A stretch of DNA of 64,000 nucleotides from Dorea_A amylophila (GCF_025567265.1 NZ_JAOQJW010000003.1:123045-187044); one strand, 5' to 3'; positions 1-9,043 are shown, counted from the first letter of the stretch. The notes: generated by a model from the sequence alone, not told the origin. A program made the numbers and translations.

Positions 1-1007
1 ATCAAATCGAATAATCTTCTTGTTCCATCAGACTCTTCATCAAAACCGAACTCATAAAATGACTTATTATGATGCAACCGGATTGTTGTGACCTTCGGTT
101 CAGAATGTCCTTCAACTTCGATATTAAAGAAAGTTTCCTTCGACCTCATCGTCATTCTGAATGATGGTTCTTCCTGCTCTTCCATTCTATTTTTTACATG
201 CTGCATCATCTTATCAAATACTGATTTCGGCAATGCATTTGATAACTCATCCAATGTAATTTCTTCAATTTTCACCTGGCTGATACCCGTATCAAATGTT
301 TTGATCAATTTGTTAATCAGCTTCAGCGAATTATCATCATAATAATATTCCAAATCAATCAATGGAGTATCCGGTGTGATAATCGAAATATGATTCTGAA
401 TCCAATCATATACATCCCGGAAGAACAATAATTTAGATCGTGTGCTATATTTTTTTCCACGATTCATTTCTGTCAGGAACAAAGATGTTTCATTTCCTTC
501 AAAATCATCTGCATAGGTTTCAAATTTATTTTTTTCTGTGTTTGTCAGCGTAATACCATCATTTAACACCGGACGTTTACTTCCTTCTCGTTCAAAGAGA
601 CATTTTGCTGAACCATTCTGATATAATTCATATAACCATTCTCCGGTTACTTTTCGTCTGCTTAAAACTGCAGAAAAACCATAAGCATAAAATTTGTCAC
701 CTACAGTAATCTGAATTTCAAAACTACTTTCTCGTTCCTTATTCTCCTGCCGATTCTTACAAAACATCTGTGTAGCTTCTATCGGAATACCATTGCAGAC
801 ACTATCTTTAAAAAATTTAAAGAACAATGCCAGATTCGTCTTTCCAGATGCATTTGCTCCATAAACGACTGCATATTTTAATAACTGGGTACTTTTTATC
901 TTTAACCTGTGATTTGCATTTGTTCGTATTTTATTTGAGGAAATCATTGTCAGCTCTGCTGCTTTATCAAAAGATTTAAAATTTTCAACACTTACTTTTA
1001 CTAACAT
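1..1007 (-). CDS. AAA-family ATPase (COG1106/AbiLi-RloA type), 3' end beyond window
   Basis: The reading frame is open from an ATG at 1005-1007 to the window edge, so about 335 N-terminal residues are visible and the stop is missing. The start follows a good GGAGGTG ribosome site. Near residue 45 is a Walker A motif, GANASGKT, preceded by an N-terminal strand typical of SMC/OLD-like AAA ATPases (begins MLVKVSVENFKSF). Such ATPases are often the ATPase half of abortive-infection pairs with an RloB/AbiLii nuclease, which would lie to the left, outside the window. The ATPase assignment is seen in the sequence; the defence role is inference from the family. Confidence 0.75.
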   Translation of the reverse strand, partial: MLVKVSVENFKSFDKAAELTMISSNKIRTNANHRLKIKSTQLLKYAVVYGANASGKTNLALFFKFFKDSVCNGIPIEATQMFCKNRQENKERESSFEIQITVGDKFYAYGFSAVLSRRKVTGEWLYELYQNGSAKCLFEREGSKRPVLNDGITLTNTEKNKFETYADDFEGNETSLFLTEMNRGKKYSTRSKLLFFRDVYDWIQNHISIITPDTPLIDLEYYYDDNSLKLINKLIKTFDTGISQVKIEEITLDELSNALPKSVFDKMMQHVKNRMEEQEEPSFRMTMRSKETFFNIEVEGHSEPKVTTIRLHHNKSFYEFGFDEESDGTRRLFDL

Positions 1008-1239
1008 TCTTATACACCTCCACCTTTATTATATGTTTTACTCTTCTCTCAGTCAATGTAAATTTTCTTATTTAGAGATTTTTTCGTTATATATTGTTTC
1101 TTTTTCTATTTTTAACAATTTTATTTTGAGTTATGCATATAATATCAATGTATAAGTCAGCTTTTTGTAGCGACACTATTTTACTAATGCCGCTACATGA
1201 AATATTACAATAAATAAAAACTTCTAATTCTTTTTTCTT

Positions 1240-1713
1240 CTATCTCTCCCAATCCATCCTTCCTGTCACATTCAACATCTTTTCTTCTCGGAAGCTGAGC
1301 ATCTTTCCATTAGTTCCACCGACAATGATATGATCCAGCAATTCTATCCCCAATAGCTGTCCGCACTTCTGCAGCTTTCTCGTAACAATCATATCCTCTT
1401 TTGATGGTTTCACATTACCACTGGGATGATTATGAAGTCCAATGATTGCAGAAGCATTTGCCAGAATACTGCTCTTAAAGACTTCTCTCGGAATTACCAG
1501 CGAAGCATTGATTGTTCCAACACTGACCAGATTCATATTGATTACCTGTCCATTATTTTTCATATTCAGGATGCAAAATACTTCTCTGTCATATTGCGAT
1601 AACTCCTTCGCCATCAATTCTACAACAGCCTGTGGACTATTCAATGTCTGCTCACTATAAAGAGATGGTTCTTTTACCAGACGGATATTCACAACTTCCA
1701 ATTTATTCTCCAT
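1240..1713 (-). CDS. radC: RadC-like JAB-domain protein
   Basis: 157 residues covering only the C-terminal JAB/MPN half of RadC, the usual size of RadC proteins on mobile elements; the N-terminal helix-hairpin-helix region of chromosomal RadC is absent. The metalloprotease-like motif is complete: Glu77, then HNHPSGN at 94-100 and Asp107 in the H-x-H-x(n)-S-x2-D pattern. The ATG at 1711-1713 overlaps the end of a 41-codon gene upstream, suggesting translational coupling. RadC has no settled biochemical role; accessory-island copies may act during plasmid or ICE establishment. The 230 bp before the ATPase gene to the left hold no gene I can support. Confidence 0.88.
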   Translation of the reverse strand: MENKLEVVNIRLVKEPSLYSEQTLNSPQAVVELMAKELSQYDREVFCILNMKNNGQVINMNLVSVGTINASLVIPREVFKSSILANASAIIGLHNHPSGNVKPSKEDMIVTRKLQKCGQLLGIELLDHIIVGGTNGKMLSFREEKMLNVTGRMDWER

Positions 1714-1828
1714 TGTTCTGATCTCCTTTTGGAAATTCTACAACCAGAAGGACATTACTCTCTGAAGATTCCAGATATGATTTCAATTGTGATAATGTCA
1801 TTTCCAAATATTTAGGTTGTTCCACCAT
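1703..1828 (-). CDS. small 41-residue hypothetical protein
   Basis: An ATG at 1826-1828 is preceded by AAAGGAG at good spacing and opens a frame of 41 codons ending TAA at 1703-1705. The product starts MVEQPKYLEMTLSQLKSYLE and is acidic, with a predicted helix then a short strand (NVLLVVEF). The gene overlaps the last codons of the 104-residue gene upstream and the first codons of radC, so the three look like one translationally coupled string. No family recognised; the tight overlaps and ribosome site are the support. Confidence 0.6.
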   Translation of the reverse strand: MVEQPKYLEMTLSQLKSYLESSESNVLLVVEFPKGDQNNGE

Positions 1829-2126
1829 AATCTGCTCCTTTCGTTTCTTCCCTTGCTTCCGTTTTCTCTGACAAATAGCTTATCACTTTGTTTGCCTTAA
1901 TGCTTTTCTGTAGCTCACTGATAATGCACAAATCTGCCACATTCACTCCCGGCAAAGCAAGCATCTCATCCATCGTCATATTGACAATCTCTTTTTCCGT
2001 TCCGTATCCAGCATCAAATAAACGCTGTAATACTTTTATTGCTTTCTGATTTTTTCCCATTTCATCATCAAAGGGCAGCTTATCGCCACCCTTTGTTTTA
2101 CTCCTTCTCTTCTTTCTTTTCTTCAA
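1812..2126 (-). CDS. hypothetical ICE protein with helix-hairpin-helix-like C-terminus
   Basis: Up to 104 residues with a very basic N-terminus and a helical core (MTMDEMLALPGVNVADL) that resembles a helix-hairpin-helix turn. The start is uncertain: the longest frame begins at a TTG inside the preceding gene, while an internal ATG at 2058-2060 gives 82 residues beginning MGKNQKAIKVLQRLF, where the folded part seems to begin. It overlaps the 3' end of the kinase-adhesin fusion gene upstream and the 41-codon gene downstream. No function is proposed beyond possible nucleic-acid binding. Confidence 0.55.
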   Translation of the reverse strand: MKKRKKRRSKTKGGDKLPFDDEMGKNQKAIKVLQRLFDAGYGTEKEIVNMTMDEMLALPGVNVADLCIISELQKSIKANKVISYLSEKTEAREETKGADYGGTT

Positions 2127-3165
2127 TTCCTAATCTCTTAACCTGTTTCTTTTTATTCCAGATACGAACTCCTGTGATTCCGGCTGCTGATAATACCAGA
2201 ATGGCTATCCATAAAGCTGCATTTGCTGTGTCTCCTGTTTTCGGAGGATTACTGGTCTTTGTAGTAGTACCCGGTGTCTCTGGGGTTGATGTTTCCGGTA
2301 CTTCTTTGATGGTTACGGTCTGACCTTCATCGTTGATATCCTTATGCTCTGTTACCTTTTTCGGTTCTTCCGGATTTGTCATATCATACAGTTCTTCAAA
2401 GGTTACAAGCTGCTTCCCTCCAAGAGTGTTGCCGTCGAAAGTAAACTCAATCTGCACTTCCATGTTTTCCTTGTCCGCTGTAAATTCATAATCATTGGTA
2501 ACTTCTTTGCCATCAATGATCAGCTTTGCATTTTCTTCCTTAATCATCTGCCAACCAGACAATTTATACTTTGTACCGATTTCCAATCCTTCTAATGTAA
2601 CTGTATCCACAATCGTCAGATCTTTTCCGGCTTCGATTTCTTTCTTACCGTTCTTATCCGTTGCTGTGGTATGAATCGAAATCTTTCGCTCTGTAAGCAT
2701 AGCAAGCCAATGACGGTTCTTTATATAATAACTTCTCTTTACACCTACTTTTCTTTCAATAATGACTTCCAGTAAAAAGAATATAAAATTTCCCATTACA
2801 ATAGTTCCCGGTCCCATGTGATGATGCACCGGATTTCTTGCTACCGCATACCGTTGAAAGAACACGATTGGAATCCCATCACATAAAATTCCCATAATAT
2901 ATACCATAAGTGTATTCCAGACATGATGTTGCCAGTCTGCCTGATATGCCACTGTTATAATTAACAGAGCTATCAGCTCAAAGATCAGATCTCCGTACAT
3001 CGTTCCCCACTGCATGCTTCCCCAGCATGAAAGCAGATATGCACAAAAATATGCAAATAGCTTTTGTGTATCCTCATTTTTTGGATACAGGATGGTATTG
3101 TAACGGAACACAGTATAAATCCAGAATAATTTACTTGTCAGATAAGTGATCAAATGGATATTCAT
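2098..3165 (-). CDS. chimera: membrane half of a GHKL sensor kinase fused to a VaFE-repeat sortase-anchored adhesin tail
   Basis: 355 residues in one open frame, made of two unrelated halves. Residues 1 to about 155 carry four or five membrane segments of the kind found in AgrC-like sensor kinases, and the gene overlaps the LytTR regulator by 4 bp (ATGA), the normal place of the partner kinase. At about residue 156, after NRHWLAML, the sequence changes to a VaFE-type immunoglobulin-like domain (starts KISIHTTATDKNG, holds VTFEELYD) followed by a Thr/Pro linker, NPPKTGD sortase-like signal, a hydrophobic segment and a basic tail. No histidine-kinase or ATPase domain remains. It is read as an in-frame deletion joining two genes; an assembly join is possible. 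Confidence 0.8.
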   Translation of the reverse strand: MNIHLITYLTSKLFWIYTVFRYNTILYPKNEDTQKLFAYFCAYLLSCWGSMQWGTMYGDLIFELIALLIITVAYQADWQHHVWNTLMVYIMGILCDGIPIVFFQRYAVARNPVHHHMGPGTIVMGNFIFFLLEVIIERKVGVKRSYYIKNRHWLAMLTERKISIHTTATDKNGKKEIEAGKDLTIVDTVTLEGLEIGTKYKLSGWQMIKEENAKLIIDGKEVTNDYEFTADKENMEVQIEFTFDGNTLGGKQLVTFEELYDMTNPEEPKKVTEHKDINDEGQTVTIKEVPETSTPETPGTTTKTSNPPKTGDTANAALWIAILVLSAAGITGVRIWNKKKQVKRLGIEEKKEEKE

Positions 3166-3875
3166 AATCTTTTCTTCTCCGTTTGTAATGGTCTTTCCCT
3201 GACCTTCTTGCGATTTGCTTTACTGATACTGAGACGTGTCTTGTCTTTCATAACCACGTTGTCATATTCGTAATGCTCCACGTGTTCCATATTGATGAGA
3301 TAGGACTTGTGAATCAGTAAGAAATATTCTTCTGTTACATCCGCTACATCCTTTAATTTTCCTCGATATTCATATTCTTTTTCCGATGTCACGATATGTA
3401 CTCTTTTTCCCAGACTATAAAAATACAGGATCTTGTCATAAGAAATCTTGTGGATTCCTTTTGTATCCGTATATTCAAATATTTTCTTCCGTTCTTTTAA
3501 CAGTTCCCGTAATTCACCTATCACCCGGAAAAGTTCTTCCTCTCGGATTGGCTTTACAAGAAAATCAAATGGATGAATACGGAATAATTTCATAGCATAT
3601 TCCTGATATGTTGAAATATAGGTAATCCGCAGTTCTTTTCCATAATTTTTCTTTCGTATCTCCGTTCCGATATCAATTCCATTCTCATGTTCCAGACAAA
3701 TATCAAGGAATAACATATCGTAGGATTCTTCTTCCAGCCTGTTAAGAAGCTGCTCCGCAGAATAGTATATTTCTATAGATATCTGACAGTCATTCGCTTT
3801 CCCATAATGGAGCAGCTTCTGTTCTAACCAATTACATAGGATGATGTCATCATCACAGATTGCAAGTTCTAGCAT
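3162..3875 (-). CDS. LytTR-family response regulator (AgrA-like)
   Basis: 237 residues. The N-terminal receiver has the acidic pair at residues 8-10, phospho-acceptor Asp58 in LFLDIC and the conserved Lys108 in LVKPI. From about residue 130 a LytTR DNA-binding domain follows (motif LLIHKSYLINMEHV). Such regulators bind promoter repeats and control surface or peptide-signalling genes. Its partner kinase, next in the operon, has lost its catalytic half, so this regulator appears orphaned unless another kinase phosphorylates it. The ATG has a GAGGGTAAG ribosome site; a strong hairpin lies in the leader 40-70 bp upstream. Confidence 0.93.
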   Translation of the reverse strand: MLELAICDDDIILCNWLEQKLLHYGKANDCQISIEIYYSAEQLLNRLEEESYDMLFLDICLEHENGIDIGTEIRKKNYGKELRITYISTYQEYAMKLFRIHPFDFLVKPIREEELFRVIGELRELLKERKKIFEYTDTKGIHKISYDKILYFYSLGKRVHIVTSEKEYEYRGKLKDVADVTEEYFLLIHKSYLINMEHVEHYEYDNVVMKDKTRLSISKANRKKVRERPLQTEKKRL

Positions 3876-3912
3876 ATTTTCTTACCCTCAGTCTTTCGTA
3901 ACACGACAAATG

Positions 3913-3942
3913 GGGAAAAGAATCCCCTTCAATTCTTTTCCC
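3913..3942 (-). terminator. leader hairpin upstream of the LytTR gene
   Basis: GGGAAAAGAAT and ATTCTTTTCCC form a perfect 11-bp stem with an 8-base loop, about 40 bp before the regulator's start codon. On the minus strand it is followed by CATTTG rather than a clean U-run, so it could be an attenuator or the end of an earlier transcript. The whole 3876-4278 spacer has no gene; its middle (about 4040-4120) is almost pure A+T and a plausible promoter. Confidence 0.5.
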
Positions 3943-4192
3943 GAATGGACATCACTAATTTTGTGTCATTTTTCCGATGCAACAGCACCACTTCCTTTGC
4001 TGTCTTATTTTGTCCTCTATATAATAAACACTTGAACAAGAAAAAACTGTCGCCATTTTATAATTTATTTATATTTTTTATGTTTTATTTATATTTTATC
4101 CAAATATTACAGCGATAACTAATAATGTCACCCCCTGCATTATTCTTTTTATTTTTAGCGTCATTTGATAAAACATCAACGTTTTTGATGGC

Positions 4193-4224
4193 AAAAAGGG
4201 AACCTGCAAAACCAGATTCCCTTT
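4193..4224 (-). terminator. intrinsic terminator after the YcxB-like gene
   Basis: On the minus strand AAAGGGAA...TTCCCTTT forms an 8-bp stem, extended by CTG...CAG inside the loop, and is followed by a run of five T. It ends the transcript of the gene at 4279-4839 and separates it from the LytTR operon. Confidence 0.75.
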
Positions 4225-4278
4225 AAAATACATGCTCTTCTCTAAAAGGATGATAAATCCACCATCCTCTGCTTATTT

Positions 4279-4839
4279 TTAAAAACTTTTTCCTTTTTTA
4301 CAATACTTATAAATATTAAATGGTTTTTCTTTTTTTTCAAATAAAATCCCTGTTGTTTTAATAATTTTTATAAGTTCATCCGACTCCATATCTGTCGTTT
4401 TAAATATAAATATTTTCTTTTCATTTGTTATGAAAAAAAAGAAGTTTTTATATAAGAACATTCTATCAATATTTTTAAATTCATAAATTTGATCTTCATC
4501 TATTTTAATTGCGTTTTCATCGATATCCACCGTTTCATATCCTGATCTACCCCAGACAAATTCATGAACATTTTTTTCAAAATTTTTACCAATCATTTGA
4601 TACCAAATAATCCAAGCCACACAAGCCACACAAGTTCCAATCCCTATTCCAAACATCAAATAACTTTCCGACAGATAACAATTAATCGACAGTAAAAATT
4701 CTACAGGTGTAAAAATATAGATAATCATTCTACTTTTCTGTCTTGTTTTAAATAATTGATTAGGAATTATAAACCCAAGCGAAAGCATTCTTTCTAATTC
4801 TTCCCTATCCTCATCTGACACAATTGATTTAATATGCAT
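4279..4839 (-). CDS. YcxB-like membrane protein
   Basis: 186 residues. Two hydrophobic segments (about residues 38-55 and 60-80) precede a C-terminal soluble domain of about 100 residues rich in Phe, Ile and Lys, the layout of the YcxB-like family, whose function is unknown. The gene lies 80 bp behind the DUF1906 gene in the same direction and ends in a strong terminator, so the two look like a cargo pair set apart from the conjugation operon. A membrane immunity or export-partner role for the upstream protein is a guess from position only. A+T content is visibly higher than in the transfer genes. Confidence 0.6.
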   Translation of the reverse strand: MHIKSIVSDEDREELERMLSLGFIIPNQLFKTRQKSRMIIYIFTPVEFLLSINCYLSESYLMFGIGIGTCVACVAWIIWYQMIGKNFEKNVHEFVWGRSGYETVDIDENAIKIDEDQIYEFKNIDRMFLYKNFFFFITNEKKIFIFKTTDMESDELIKIIKTTGILFEKKEKPFNIYKYCKKGKSF

Positions 4840-4859
4840 TCTTCTTAATCCCCCTTTTG

Positions 4860-4893
4860 CCAGAGGTCCTCTTTATAAAATCGAACCTCTGGC
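4860..4893 (-). other. stem-loop between DUF1906 and YcxB-like genes
   Basis: CCAGAGGT and ACCTCTGG form a perfect 8-bp stem in the 80-bp spacer. There is no U-run behind it on the minus strand, so it may be a processing or partial termination site that sets the ratio of the two products. Confidence 0.4.
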
Positions 4894-4919
4894 CATTGTC
4901 TCTTTTATTCTTTTACAAT

Positions 4920-7181
4920 TTACAGCGCTTGAATCAACAAACCAAAAACAGTACCTGCTCCAGCTGAAAATAAAGCAATAATTGACGGAATTGCATTTAC
5001 AACTAATGCACCCGCAAGAACTAATATTACGGCTCCTGCCAGTATATTACTATGCTCTTTTGTGAATTCTACAACATTAAATTCAAGACCACTATTAGAA
5101 TTTAATGTCATTGTAAAAATCAAAGCAACCGATATTGTCCACTCTTTTTCCTCTTCTGGCAGCAAATCTGATGTACTAAATACAATGGAAAACTCTACAC
5201 TATTGGCAAAAACATTATTTATTTCAAAAGCAATATTACCAGATTTAACCGATAAAGCAATTTTTTCTATCGTATTTCCAAAGTTATCTGCTCCCTCTAT
5301 ACCTGTATCTGATAAATTTGATGAAATCTCCATAATTTGATTTTTGCAAGTTTGTGTCAATTCTCCATCATTTCCTATATCCACTTTTATATTATAAATT
5401 TTACCAGTTGAACTTTCAAGCGATGTGGATATTTTAGTAGAAATATCAATTGCTCCTTGAGGACTCATCATTGTTCCCAGTGAAATTTCCTTATCATACT
5501 CCACACCCACATCCATAATTTTATTCAGATAACCAAGCGGCTCCATTACATTATAGACATATTGATTTCGTGCTATTTTTACCTTTGCCCGAAGATTTTC
5601 TTGCGCTATTTCCTCATCTGTTTTTGTCGATACGGCATCGAACTTTTTAAATCCAGTATCTCTCCCTGAATATGCATCTTTATCCAGTGGGAACGAAGGT
5701 GATGAAGAAAATGAGTTCAACTCACAAAATTGATCAAATGCCCAGTTCTTCGGCATCGAATATCCCAAATTACAGCTAAATCCAGTTGACATATCTGCCA
5801 CAAATGATTTACTTGCCAATCCTGCTTCATAAACTTTAGTACATACATATCTTGGTGCATAAATGCCGACTTTATAATTTTTATCATTTGTCGAACTGAA
5901 AAAGATCATGTGAATCTGTTCAAAATAAGGTATAATAAATGTATCAATCTGATATGAATAACAATCAAAATCCACTGCAAAGTATATAGTCGTTCCACTT
6001 GGTATACCGATTCTCTCGGCTGCTAAAATTGCTGTCTGTGCATCAACACTTCCCTGGGACGGATCCTTAAAATAGTTTAATTCATATCCTCCATCCTGAT
6101 ATATCGGGAATACCGATAATCCTGCATTTTCAATGTTTTTCACTTCTGTTGATGTCAAATATTTCGGTGTATGTTCTTTTCCAACAGAACCTGTCAGATA
6201 ACGTCCTACATGAGTATACCCTGCATTTTTTATATCTAATGCCTGTTGTTTATTTAATACTGTTGCACAGTCACACGCTTTTGCTGCCCTGTTTGTATCG
6301 CCTTTACTCGTAAGCAATGATTTCATAGTAGAAACATTTACTTTTCCTTTTGTTACAAGTCCAATTCCTGTCAGACCATAAAACTCCTGAAATTCTGACA
6401 CCTTTGACTCTGTAGTCGAATCAAACACGCCATCGAATCTTCCCGGATTATATCCGTTAAAATATAGTCCGTATTGAGCAATCTTATTAAATGGAACATA
6501 TTTCGTCGAGTTCTGTCCGTTCTGTAATGTACCCGGAAACGCATTTGTTGTTGCATCGCCAAAATTAACTGAATTCAAATCTGTAATTAATTCAGTTGTA
6601 ACTCCTTCAGCCGCCTGCAATGCACCAACTAAAGACAAAATTGTCTGTCTTGAGGCAATTCCATCACAAGGTCCAACACCAATAACATCTGACCAGTCAC
6701 TATTTAATTGCTGTTGAATAAGAACAATATTGGAATCCCCACCAGAAACCTTTGTAAACCAGTTTAGGGATAACAATCCAGACCAAACTTTCCAATCAAT
6801 TTTGCCCGTAACTTCCAGTCCTGCATTTTCCTGCATCTTTTTAACTGCATTTACTCCTGATGTATAATAAATTCCAGTAATTCCTCCAGCAGCATATCCT
6901 TTGCAAAACAGAGCACACTGAATCAAGCATACATTAACCTGCGGAGTATCATTCGGATCCATTTTTGTAATAATGGCTAACTTCTTCATGGTATTAATAG
7001 TAAGTGGTCCAACCGTTCCTGTAATCGTTGAGATTCCATTCTGAATCTGAAATGCACGAATGATTCCCTGCATCACGGCTGTTCCGGTCTTTCCATCTTC
7101 ATCCAGTTTTACCCAATCCTTATGTCCACCAAACATCGCATTTAAATATTTTTGTGCTGCTTTTACATTCTGATCACTCAT
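4920..7181 (-). CDS. peptidoglycan-binding repeats + DUF1906 glycoside-hydrolase-like protein with hydrophobic C-terminus
   Basis: 753 residues from the ATG behind AGGAGGT. At least two or three peptidoglycan-binding-like repeats fill residues about 3-290 (pattern FQxxxGIxxTGxVG...T). Residues about 302-510 form a DUF1906/Rv2525c-like TIM-barrel related to GH25 lysozymes, with CDCATV, HVGRYL, FPIYQ and the acidic FAVDFDC strand. The rest (510-700) is unrecognised, beta-rich, and the last 50 residues are a strongly hydrophobic hairpin (about 700-753). There is no N-terminal signal peptide, which is odd for a wall-acting protein. Same-strand YcxB-like gene follows. A wall-targeting toxin, lysin or envelope anchor are all possible; none is shown. 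Confidence 0.75.
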   Translation of the reverse strand: MSDQNVKAAQKYLNAMFGGHKDWVKLDEDGKTGTAVMQGIIRAFQIQNGISTITGTVGPLTINTMKKLAIITKMDPNDTPQVNVCLIQCALFCKGYAAGGITGIYYTSGVNAVKKMQENAGLEVTGKIDWKVWSGLLSLNWFTKVSGGDSNIVLIQQQLNSDWSDVIGVGPCDGIASRQTILSLVGALQAAEGVTTELITDLNSVNFGDATTNAFPGTLQNGQNSTKYVPFNKIAQYGLYFNGYNPGRFDGVFDSTTESKVSEFQEFYGLTGIGLVTKGKVNVSTMKSLLTSKGDTNRAAKACDCATVLNKQQALDIKNAGYTHVGRYLTGSVGKEHTPKYLTSTEVKNIENAGLSVFPIYQDGGYELNYFKDPSQGSVDAQTAILAAERIGIPSGTTIYFAVDFDCYSYQIDTFIIPYFEQIHMIFFSSTNDKNYKVGIYAPRYVCTKVYEAGLASKSFVADMSTGFSCNLGYSMPKNWAFDQFCELNSFSSSPSFPLDKDAYSGRDTGFKKFDAVSTKTDEEIAQENLRAKVKIARNQYVYNVMEPLGYLNKIMDVGVEYDKEISLGTMMSPQGAIDISTKISTSLESSTGKIYNIKVDIGNDGELTQTCKNQIMEISSNLSDTGIEGADNFGNTIEKIALSVKSGNIAFEINNVFANSVEFSIVFSTSDLLPEEEKEWTISVALIFTMTLNSNSGLEFNVVEFTKEHSNILAGAVILVLAGALVVNAIPSIIALFSAGAGTVFGLLIQAL

Positions 7182-7351
7182 ATTCACTACCTCCTAATTC
7201 AAGTCAATTATAAAGATTTCTAACTCTTTATATGTCTATCACTAAAAGATACAATAACAATTTATCAATCAACTGTGTCTATTTTGTGACTATTTTCCAA
7301 AGGATTCATTAACTCCCTTATAAAATCCTTAACAAATTATGAAAGAAACCA

Positions 7352-9043
7352 TCAATTTATCACCCCATATCCCATTATAGAACTGTAATCTACTGCATAA
7401 TTTCTCTGCCGTACCTGATCACTGGAATTTCCCTCAATCGTGTAAACTCTTCCACCTTCACACTTTTCTACTATTCCTACATGATCCGATGTTCCATCAT
7501 GATCCCAGTCAAAAAAGATGATCATTCCAGCTGTCGGAGTTGTTCCGCCACTCTGCCACTTATTCTTTCCCTGAAACCAGGACACTCCATCACTGCACAA
7601 TGAGAATTTAGGAACATTCCCACTTGCAATCAGACCGCTCTGATCCGCACACCAGCTTACAAAACAGGCACACCATTCTACCCGACTGTCAAATCCGTAC
7701 CAGCTCCAGAACTTCTGACCGCCACTGTTTCCAAGCTGCCCCATTGCAACCGACACAATCTGCTGATTACCAAACAAACCAGCAAACAGGCTGCCACCGG
7801 AATAATACCGCATCACATGGGGAACGTATTGGGGATCTCCGTAACTGCTCCATCCATGCGAAGCTGCCTGTTCCTGTGAAAACTGCAATGCATTGGCTTC
7901 TGTATAACCGCCTCTTTGCAATGCCCATCCTATGTAGCCATTTCCATAGTTATATCCCTGCCATGCAAGTTTCAGCTTGTCCAGATCCTGTGGACTGCTG
8001 CATCCTGCCTGTCTGATACAGTCTGCAAAGGTCTGTACTCCAACCTCTATCGAATAATCCGGATCAGTAATAGAACCAGGAGTGTGTGGGAATCTTGTAT
8101 TATATGGACTTTCCGAACACTGCATCGGGTCTGTTCCCCTGCCTCCAGATTCCTGCATCATGATGGCCTGTATCGCAGACACATATTCCGGAATGCCGTA
8201 TTGGGATGCATACTGCTGTATCACAGAAGTATACGCAAGCACTTCTTCACTTAGGGATTCGGAGCTTTCCGAATTACTGCTGAAAGCTGCTCCTGCAATG
8301 ATTCCCACAATCAGAATAAATACCAGAAGAAATGCACTACCTCCGGCAGCAATCCATTTTCCCATTTTTTCAAGAGCTACTACCCCTTTTTGAATCGCTG
8401 CTGTAATTCCCTGTACGGATAACTTTGAACCCTTTCCAGTTACCTGAAGGACTGCTTTTCCACTTTCTGCCGATGCCTGTGCTGACTTTCTTGCCATCTG
8501 GGCTGCTCTTGCTTTCTGCATCGCCTGAAGACTTTTTTCCATCTGCTGTTTCTGCATGGATGCCTGTGTCTTTATTTTTTCTTGAGACAGACCGGATACT
8601 TTTACCACTCTCGGTGCTGCTTTCACCTGCCGTTTACCATTCTCCTTGGCAAGTGCTGCCTGCTCCGGTTTCAACTTGATTAATTTCTTTCCGCTTTCTG
8701 CCCCCTGCTCCATTGCTTCTTCGGCAGCTTTCGCTTCTTCCTGTCTGCTTTTTCTTTCCTTTATCTTCCTGTAGGTCACTCCAGCAAGTTTTTTTCCACC
8801 TTGATATGTGGTTTTCCCTATACTTTTTCCTGCCACACTCGCCGCTCTGTACTGTACGGATTCTATTTTTTCAGTTCCATACTGTGTTGGGGATTCTGAC
8901 TGCCCACTGCTTTTTTCATGTAGTTCCCTTGGCTTTTCTTTTGCTTCCAGAACCGCTGAGCGAACCAGTTCTTTCGGAAGTCGGGCAGCCGGATTTCGAA
9001 TCTTCGGATTCTTATCCCTTACCCGTTCCTTGATATCTTTCAT
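7352..9043 (-). CDS. conjugation wall hydrolase: lysozyme-like + CHAP domains (CwlT/Tn916 Orf14 type)
   Basis: 563 residues. Residues 1-228 are basic, Ala/Lys/Gln-rich and presumably cytosolic; one membrane helix spans about 230-253. Outside follow a lysozyme/transglycosylase-like domain (about 265-415, catalytic Glu298 in MMQESGGRG) and a CHAP amidase/endopeptidase domain (about 425-563, Cys458 in EWCACFVSW, His521 in SDHVGIVEK). It cuts peptidoglycan so the transfer channel can cross the wall. It sits just downstream of VirB4, the usual place in Firmicutes ICEs. The ATG has a GAGGGTGA ribosome site. The long basic cytosolic arm is unlike Tn916 Orf14 and may dock to other channel parts. Confidence 0.93.
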   Translation of the reverse strand: MKDIKERVRDKNPKIRNPAARLPKELVRSAVLEAKEKPRELHEKSSGQSESPTQYGTEKIESVQYRAASVAGKSIGKTTYQGGKKLAGVTYRKIKERKSRQEEAKAAEEAMEQGAESGKKLIKLKPEQAALAKENGKRQVKAAPRVVKVSGLSQEKIKTQASMQKQQMEKSLQAMQKARAAQMARKSAQASAESGKAVLQVTGKGSKLSVQGITAAIQKGVVALEKMGKWIAAGGSAFLLVFILIVGIIAGAAFSSNSESSESLSEEVLAYTSVIQQYASQYGIPEYVSAIQAIMMQESGGRGTDPMQCSESPYNTRFPHTPGSITDPDYSIEVGVQTFADCIRQAGCSSPQDLDKLKLAWQGYNYGNGYIGWALQRGGYTEANALQFSQEQAASHGWSSYGDPQYVPHVMRYYSGGSLFAGLFGNQQIVSVAMGQLGNSGGQKFWSWYGFDSRVEWCACFVSWCADQSGLIASGNVPKFSLCSDGVSWFQGKNKWQSGGTTPTAGMIIFFDWDHDGTSDHVGIVEKCEGGRVYTIEGNSSDQVRQRNYAVDYSSIMGYGVIN

